64,000 bases of DNA from Berryella intestinalis (GTDB taxonomy: Bacteria; Actinomycetota; Coriobacteriia; Coriobacteriales; Eggerthellaceae). Position numbers and translations under genes: made by a program. The number at the start of each line of letters is the position of its first letter. Within the stretch, counting starts at the first letter, position 1. Of this stretch, positions 59,239-64,000 are shown in pieces. The notes under the pieces were generated by a model that did not search any database, had not been told where the DNA came from, and saw nothing but the letters and a program-made list of their open reading frames with translations. The stretch is taken from contig NZ_CP009302.1 in the NCBI RefSeq assembly GCF_000814825.1, positions 310,001-374,000 on the forward strand, written 5' to 3'.

Positions 59239-59847
59239 ATGGGAGAAAACGCCGGGGGGATTCGCACGGCGCGAATCGAGCGCAGCACGAACGAGACCGC
59301 GATCGCCGTCGAGCTGACCCTCGATGGAACGGGCGCGGTCGAATGCGCCACGGGAATCGGGTTCTTCGACCACATGCTGACGGCTTTCGCACGTCACGGC
59401 CTATTCGACCTGCGGATTTCGGCGAAAGGCGACCTGGAGGTTGACGGGCACCACACCGTCGAGGATTGCGGGATCGTGCTGGGCCGGGCCTTCGCCCAAG
59501 CCGTGGGGGACAAGCGCGGTATCGCGCGCTTCGGAGACAAGACGATCCCCATGGATGAGGCCCTGATCGCCGCGACCTGCGACGTTTCCGGCCGCGGAGC
59601 TCTGTATTGGGACGTGGACATGCCGCTCATCATGTTGGGCGCGTTCGATTCGTCGCTGGTCAAGGAGTTCTTCACGGCGTTTTCCGCCAACGCCGGGGTC
59701 ACGCTGCATATCCGGCAAATTGCGGGCGAGAACGCCCACCATATCGCGGAGGCGGCGTTCAAGGCGGCAGCTCGCGCGCTGCGCGAGGCGGTGGCAATCG
59801 ACCCGCGCGAACGCGGGGCGCTGCCCTCGACGAAGGGAACGCTGTGA
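59239..59847 (+). CDS. hisB: Imidazoleglycerol-phosphate dehydratase
   Basis: A 202-residue single-function HisB (no phosphatase domain). The manganese-binding histidine motifs are GFFDHMLTAFARHG, DGHHTVEDCGI and the C-terminal ENAHHIAEAAFK. It dehydrates imidazole-glycerol phosphate. The stop overlaps the GTG start of hisH (GTGA). Confidence 0.96.
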   Translation: MGENAGGIRTARIERSTNETAIAVELTLDGTGAVECATGIGFFDHMLTAFARHGLFDLRISAKGDLEVDGHHTVEDCGIVLGRAFAQAVGDKRGIARFGDKTIPMDEALIAATCDVSGRGALYWDVDMPLIMLGAFDSSLVKEFFTAFSANAGVTLHIRQIAGENAHHIAEAAFKAAARALREAVAIDPRERGALPSTKGTL

Positions 59848-60503
59848 TAGCCGTCGTCGATTACCGCAAGGGCAACGTGGCCAGCGTGCAGCGGGCCCTC
59901 GCCGCAGCGGGTGCCGATGCCCTCATCACCTCCGATTGCGCCCGCATCGCCGACGCCGAGGCCATCGTCTTGCCGGGCGTGGGGGCGTTTGCCGACGCGG
60001 CGCGGGAGATGCGCGCATCGGGCCAGATGGAGGTTCTGAAAGAGCGCATCGGCCAGGGCGTTCCCTTCCTGGGGATCTGCCTGGGGCTCCACCTGCTGTT
60101 CCAATACGGCATCGAGGGAACCGATGCTCCGGAAGGGCGGTTCGATCTCATGGAGCGCGGGCTGGGCATCGTCCCGGGCGCGGTTTTGCGCATGCCTGAT
60201 CGCGGGGAGGACGGCCGCATGTTCAAGGTCCCCCACGTGGGTTGGAACCAGGTGCTGTTCGACGATGGGCGCCCGATGCTGTTCGACGGCATCGAATCGG
60301 GGGAGAACTTCTACTTCACGCACAGCTACGTCGCACCCGACTCTCCGTTCACCTGCGCGACCACCTTGCACAGCGTTTCGTTTCCCGCTGCGGTGAACCC
60401 GCTTCCGCATGTGTTCGGCGTTCAGTTCCATCCCGAGAAGAGCTCGGATGCGGGAGCTGCGTTCATGGGCAATTTCGTCCGATTCGTCCGAAGCGCCTCG
60501 TAG
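59844..60503 (+). CDS. hisH: Imidazole glycerol phosphate synthase, glutaminase subunit
   Basis: A 219-residue class-I glutamine amidotransferase. The nucleophile Cys is in FLGICLGLH and the His-Glu pair is in QFHPEKSSD near the C-terminus. It supplies ammonia to HisF. The start is GTG at 59844 behind GAAGGGA, overlapping hisB by four bases. Slightly longer than average because of an insertion around residues 95-125. Confidence 0.95.
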   Translation: MIAVVDYRKGNVASVQRALAAAGADALITSDCARIADAEAIVLPGVGAFADAAREMRASGQMEVLKERIGQGVPFLGICLGLHLLFQYGIEGTDAPEGRFDLMERGLGIVPGAVLRMPDRGEDGRMFKVPHVGWNQVLFDDGRPMLFDGIESGENFYFTHSYVAPDSPFTCATTLHSVSFPAAVNPLPHVFGVQFHPEKSSDAGAAFMGNFVRFVRSAS

Positions 60504-60520
60504 GCCGGCAAGGAGCAGCC

Positions 60521-61258
60521 ATGTACCTTCTTCCAGCGATCGATATCCTCGACGGCAAGGCCGTCCGCCTTGCCAAGGGGGATTACAGCCGGGTGACCCG
60601 ATACAACGACGACCCCGTCGAACAGGCCCTGCGGTTCGAACGGGCCGGGGCGGCTTGGATTCATATCGTTGATTTGGACGGCGCCCGCACCGGCGTGTCG
60701 TCCAATGCCGCGATCATCGAGCGCATCGTTGCCTCGACGTCTCTTAAAGCCCAGGTGGGAGGTGGAGTGCGTTCGCTTGAGGCGATCGAGCGGCTGATCT
60801 CGGCGGGTGCGTCGAGGGTGGTACTGGGAACCGCCCTCGTGCGCGATCCTGGGTTCGCCGCCGCAGCCGTGGATCGCTACGGCGACGCGCTGGCGGCGGG
60901 GATCGACGCGAAGGGCGGGGAAGCGGCCGTTTCGGGCTGGGAGGAAGGTTCGGGCGTTTCGGCGCACGAACTGGCCCGATCTATGGCCGATTTGGGGTAT
61001 GGGCACCTGGTGTACACCGATATCTCTCGCGACGGCATGCGAACCGGCCTCGATCCCGAGGCGTACCGCTCGATGGCGGCCGCGTTCGGGCGCCCGGTCG
61101 TCGCATCGGGGGGAGTCGCGGGGTTGGACGACATCCGGGCGATGCTGGGCTTGGGAGATGCGATCGAAGGCGTTATCGCGGGGCGCGCCTTGTACGAAGG
61201 CTCGCTCGATCTTGCGGAGGCGTGTCGGGAGATCGCGCAGTACGGCAAGGAGCGCTGA
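60521..61258 (+). CDS. hisA: ProFAR isomerase HisA
   Basis: A 245-residue TIM-barrel isomerase: [15 protein letters not shown] with the catalytic Asp, [11 protein letters not shown], and the second catalytic Asp in [12 protein letters not shown]. It isomerises ProFAR to PRFAR. AAGGAG precedes the ATG; the stop overlaps hisF (TGATG). Sequence features do not show the extra loop needed for the dual HisA/TrpF (PriA) activity, but that cannot be excluded by eye. Confidence 0.94.
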   Translation: MYLLPAIDILDGKAVRLAKGDYSRVTRYNDDPVEQALRFERAGAAWIHIVDLDGARTGVSSNAAIIERIVASTSLKAQVGGGVRSLEAIERLISAGASRVVLGTALVRDPGFAAAAVDRYGDALAAGIDAKGGEAAVSGWEEGSGVSAHELARSMADLGYGHLVYTDISRDGMRTGLDPEAYRSMAAAFGRPVVASGGVAGLDDIRAMLGLGDAIEGVIAGRALYEGSLDLAEACREIAQYGKER

Positions 61259-62016
61259 TGTTGACGAAACGGGTCATTCCCTGCATGGACGTGAAAGCGG
61301 GCCGGGTCGTGAAGGGCGTGAACTTCGTGGGGCTCTCCGACGTGGGGGATCCCATCGAGCTCGCGCAGCGCTACGATCGGCAGAAGGCCGACGAGGTTGT
61401 GTTTTTGGACATCGCGGCTACGCACGAGGATCGTGCAACCACCATCGATCTGGCTAGTCGGGCAAGCGAGCATCTGCGGTTGCCCTACTGCGTGGGCGGG
61501 GGTTTTCGCACGGTGGCCGATATGCGGGCTATGATCGCGGTCGGAGCGGACAAGGTCTCGGTGAACTCGGCCGCCATCGCCGACCCGCAGCTGATTTCCC
61601 AGGCTGCGGCAGCGTTCGGGTCGCAGGCCGTCGTATGCGCGATCGATGCGCGCCGCTGCTCTCCCAACAAGTGGGAGGTGTTCGTGGCGGGCGGGCGCAA
61701 GGCCACGGGGCTCGATGCGGTGGAATGGGCCCGCGAGGCGGCGCGGCGAGGCGCCGGCGAAATCCTGCTCACCAGCATGGATCGCGACGGCACGCGCGAG
61801 GGGTTCGACTGTGCTTTGACGCGGGCGGTTGCACGGGCGGTGAACATCCCGGTCATCGCGTCGGGCGGTGTGGGCGAGCTCGAGCATTTTGCCGAGGGCA
61901 TCATCGAAGGCGAGGCCGACGCCGTTTTGGCCGCCAGCGTGTTCCATAAAGGCGAGCTGACCATCCGCCAGGTGAAAGAGTACCTAAGCAAGCAGGGAAT
62001 TCCCGTGCGCCTCTAG
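61258..62016 (+). CDS. hisF: Imidazole glycerol phosphate synthase, cyclase subunit
   Basis: A 252-residue TIM-barrel cyclase. Conserved segments are [16 protein letters not shown] (catalytic Asp), [24 protein letters not shown] and [14 protein letters not shown] (second catalytic Asp). It forms IGP and AICAR with HisH. The ATG overlaps the hisA stop, and GGAG lies upstream within hisA. Confidence 0.96.
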   Translation: MLTKRVIPCMDVKAGRVVKGVNFVGLSDVGDPIELAQRYDRQKADEVVFLDIAATHEDRATTIDLASRASEHLRLPYCVGGGFRTVADMRAMIAVGADKVSVNSAAIADPQLISQAAAAFGSQAVVCAIDARRCSPNKWEVFVAGGRKATGLDAVEWAREAARRGAGEILLTSMDRDGTREGFDCALTRAVARAVNIPVIASGGVGELEHFAEGIIEGEADAVLAASVFHKGELTIRQVKEYLSKQGIPVRL

Positions 62017-62043
62017 GGGAGCTGGAAGAAAGGATGCGCAAGT

Positions 62044-62394
62044 ATGGAAGCCGCAGATGAGAGCGTGCCGGTTGAGGATTTCCTCGCCCAGGTTCGCTTC
62101 GACGGCGCGGGGCTGGTTCCGTGCATCGTCCAGGAGGAGTCGACCGGGTTGGTGCTGATGATGGCTTGGATGAACGAGGAATCGCTGAAGCTCACCTTGG
62201 AAACCGGCTCCACGTGGTTTTGGTCGCGCAGCCGATCCGAGCTGTGGCATAAGGGGGCGACTTCGGGAAACACCCAGCGGCTGATTGAGCTGCGTTTCGA
62301 CTGCGACGCCGACACCCTGCTCGCGTTGGTCGAGGCGGCGGGGCCGGCCTGCCATACCGGCGCGCACAGCTGTTTTTTCCGATCCGTTGGCTGA
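62044..62394 (+). CDS. hisI: Phosphoribosyl-AMP cyclohydrolase
   Basis: A 116-residue HisI without a fused HisE domain. The metal-binding segments are [13 protein letters not shown] and [11 protein letters not shown], with [17 protein letters not shown] in between. It opens the purine ring of PR-AMP. It is the last gene of the operon; the pyrophosphohydrolase HisE is not encoded here and must be elsewhere. Confidence 0.95.
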   Translation: MEAADESVPVEDFLAQVRFDGAGLVPCIVQEESTGLVLMMAWMNEESLKLTLETGSTWFWSRSRSELWHKGATSGNTQRLIELRFDCDADTLLALVEAAGPACHTGAHSCFFRSVG

Positions 62395-62498
62395 GATTGC
62401 TGCAGCGTGCCATTTATTGATGGTTGCGCTTTGCTTTGGTCGGGGGTATTTTAAATAGTGGATATTCATACCCGTAAAGGAAGGGGAAGGAAACAATC

Positions 62499-64000
62499 AT
62501 GTTGCTGAATAAGCCGCGCTATATTTTAGCGCCCCTGCTCGCGCTTCTGCTCGCAGTGGGGATCGTAGTTGCGGGGGGGGGGGCGCGTGCATTCGCTGAA
62601 TCTAAAGTCGTAGATGTCAGCATTACCAAGTTCGAGATTCAGAACTTAAGCCACAAAACCCAAACCGAATTCTTTCATTCTGATACTTTCTATATTGCTA
62701 TGGATTGGGATGCCGGCTCAAGCGGGCATGATATTCATGAGGGGGACTATTTCGATGTCACCCTTCCCGATAACATGAAGTTTCCCTCAGGTACGACGGC
62801 GAGCGATTTCGACCTCGCAGACTCAGATGGCAATGTCATCGCAAAGGCTCACGTGACGCCTGGTACGGGCGATGCGGGTGGGACTGTGCACGTTGTGTTT
62901 ACCAAAGCAGTCGAGAACAAATACAACGTCAAGGGGACCATGTACCTCGCCGCTCGGTTCAACGAGAGTAAGATTACTGTCGATCAAGAGAACAAATTCT
63001 CCATTACGGTCAACGGAAACGTTGCAGGGCATACGAGCACCAAAGAGACGGGTGTCGTTGTCACTGGATCGAAGCCTCTCAAAGATGAATCCCTGATCAA
63101 ATGGGGTCAGAGCGTTCCCGATGATAAGCAACAGGCGCAGTGGGTTGCTCGCGTGAACCACGTCAAAGGGAACCTGACCAACGCCAAGGTTACCGATACG
63201 CTCGGAAGCTCGGGTATGACCTATATCCCCTCTTCTTTCAGGCTGTATAGGGTTGTCTTCGATGCGTACGGAGAAGTCTCTCAGGAGCTTGAAGCCAAAA
63301 CGGGAGACGAGTTGGTTGCAAGCGGCAAGTTGGTGTTTGCTCCCGACAACGCGTCGTTCACCTTGGATCTTGGGACAACGAACGAGCAGTATTACTTGCG
63401 CTACAAGTCTACGTACACGCCTGGCACCAAGCTCCTCAATCACTTGCGCCTTGAGTCGGGGAGCAAGGCTTGGGTAAGCGATGCGTCATACCAATCTGCT
63501 AACTCGGGCGGTAGCGCAGGTGGTGACCTCGCCAGCAAGATCAAGCTGACCAAGGTCGATGCAGACGATAACGTCACTCCGCTGAAGAACGCCGTGTTCA
63601 CAGTGACCAGACCGAATGGATCGACGTTCGAGCTGACGACTGGCGCGGATGGTACGGTCACCTCCGAGAAACTCGAGCAGGGCACCTACAAGGTGAAAGA
63701 GAAGACCCCGCCTGCGGGTTACGAGCTGAACGACGAGGAATACACGCTTGAGGTGACGTCCACGGGCGGTGCGCTCAAGACCATTACCGACAAGCCGATC
63801 AAGATCACCGTCAACGTGAACAAGAAATGGGTTGGTCCTGTTGGCTCTTCCGTTACGGTGCGTCTGCTGGCCGATGGTAACGACACCGGCAAAACGGTCG
63901 TGCTTGACGCGGCGGGCGGCTGGACGGGTACGTTCACCGATCTGCGCAAGTGCAAGCCCGACGGTAGCGAAATCAAGTACACCGTTACCGAGGCCCAGGT
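62499..64000 (+). CDS. Cna/SpaA-type surface adhesin or pilin, 5' part (partial)
   Basis: An open frame from the ATG at 62499 (GGAAGGGGAAGGAAAC upstream) to the right edge, 500 codons so far. It has a Sec-type signal (hydrophobic YILAPLLALLLAVGIVVAGG, then ARAFAES). A collagen-adhesin-like N region follows (about residues 38-170: DVSITKFEIQN, DYFDVTLPDNMKF), then a second beta-rich domain, a SpaA-type domain (IKLTKVDADDN, GTYKVKEKTPPAGYEL; Lys and Glu for an isopeptide bond) and a CnaB repeat starting VNVNKKWVGPVGSSV. A cell-wall anchor would be expected beyond the window. Base composition is clearly more A/T-rich than in its neighbours. Confidence 0.88.
   Translation, partial: MLLNKPRYILAPLLALLLAVGIVVAGGGARAFAESKVVDVSITKFEIQNLSHKTQTEFFHSDTFYIAMDWDAGSSGHDIHEGDYFDVTLPDNMKFPSGTTASDFDLADSDGNVIAKAHVTPGTGDAGGTVHVVFTKAVENKYNVKGTMYLAARFNESKITVDQENKFSITVNGNVAGHTSTKETGVVVTGSKPLKDESLIKWGQSVPDDKQQAQWVARVNHVKGNLTNAKVTDTLGSSGMTYIPSSFRLYRVVFDAYGEVSQELEAKTGDELVASGKLVFAPDNASFTLDLGTTNEQYYLRYKSTYTPGTKLLNHLRLESGSKAWVSDASYQSANSGGSAGGDLASKIKLTKVDADDNVTPLKNAVFTVTRPNGSTFELTTGADGTVTSEKLEQGTYKVKEKTPPAGYELNDEEYTLEVTSTGGALKTITDKPIKITVNVNKKWVGPVGSSVTVRLLADGNDTGKTVVLDAAGGWTGTFTDLRKCKPDGSEIKYTVTEAQ
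62573..62583 (+). repeat. 11-G homopolymer in the signal-peptide coding region
   Basis: Eleven consecutive G encode the Gly-Gly-Gly stretch of VVAGGGARA. As printed, the count keeps the adhesin in frame; one base more or less would stop translation early. Confidence 0.85.

Overview
The window is high-GC, densely packed bacterial DNA. Most genes have a clear Shine-Dalgarno site, and stops often overlap the next start (ATGA, GTGA, TAATG). The gene set suggests an anaerobic, probably gut-associated actinobacterium of the Coriobacteriia (Eggerthellales-like). The pointers are a group 4 [NiFe] hydrogenase, a double-cubane-cluster reductase, a membrane-bound LuxR regulator, Tat-exported lipoproteins, a flavinylated lipoprotein, Gat-dependent tRNA amidation and a Cna/SpaA-type surface protein. 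The taxonomic placement is inference. I saw no rRNA, tRNA, CRISPR array, insertion sequence or prophage.

Layout. (1) 1-9979, + strand: a Hyf/Hyc-type membrane-bound [NiFe]-hydrogenase operon, hyfB(end)-C-D-E-F-G-H-I, then a HycH-like maturation protein, the HycI-type protease and a FocA-type formate channel. This matches formate hydrogenlyase, but no formate dehydrogenase lies in the window. (2) 10.1-12.2 kb: a divergent ClC-family transporter and a BspA-type leucine-rich-repeat protein. (3) 12.5-16.2 kb: an operon for a double-cubane-cluster reductase, a DUF3343 putative S/Se carrier, a cysteine-desulfurase-like PLP enzyme and the ATP-dependent activator of the reductase. (4) 16.2-23.1 kb: Kup potassium transporter (-), then dnaE, truA and a tiny basic protein (+). 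(5) 23.2-28.1 kb, - strand: a glycosyltransferase leading an operon for a ferric/phosphonate-type ABC importer. (6) 28.5-33.7 kb, +: a five-gene nickel/peptide-type ABC importer behind a NikR-like operator. Converging on it at 33.7-36.7 kb (-) is a second, FecCD/BtuCD-type importer. (7) 36.8-46.1 kb: asnB, an NSS-family sodium symporter, ychF, a TetR regulator divergent from a P1B-type metal ATPase, and recQ. (8) 46.2-50.7 kb: a flavin module of ApbE, a membrane LuxR regulator, a Tat lipoprotein with two flavinylation sites, and a RibU-like riboflavin importer. (9) 50.9-54.2 kb: gatCAB. (10) 54.3-55.1 kb: a gene-free island of tandem, direct and inverted repeats. (11) 55.1-62.4 kb: a compact histidine operon that starts with a HisZ-HisG fusion and continues hisD-C-B-H-A-F-I; hisE and a histidinol phosphatase are absent. 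(12) 62.5-64.0 kb: the 5' part of a surface adhesin/pilin gene with an 11-G tract in its signal-peptide codons.

How it fits together. Nickel uptake (6) would feed the hydrogenase (1). The flavin module imports riboflavin and makes an exported two-flavin protein, which suggests extracytoplasmic electron transfer. The sulfur-flavoured reductase operon (3) is the best candidate for an undescribed pathway, because the physiological substrate of double-cubane reductases is unknown. A recurrent promoter signature, (T)GCTAnnnT acting as an extended -10 with a poor -35, precedes many transcription units here.
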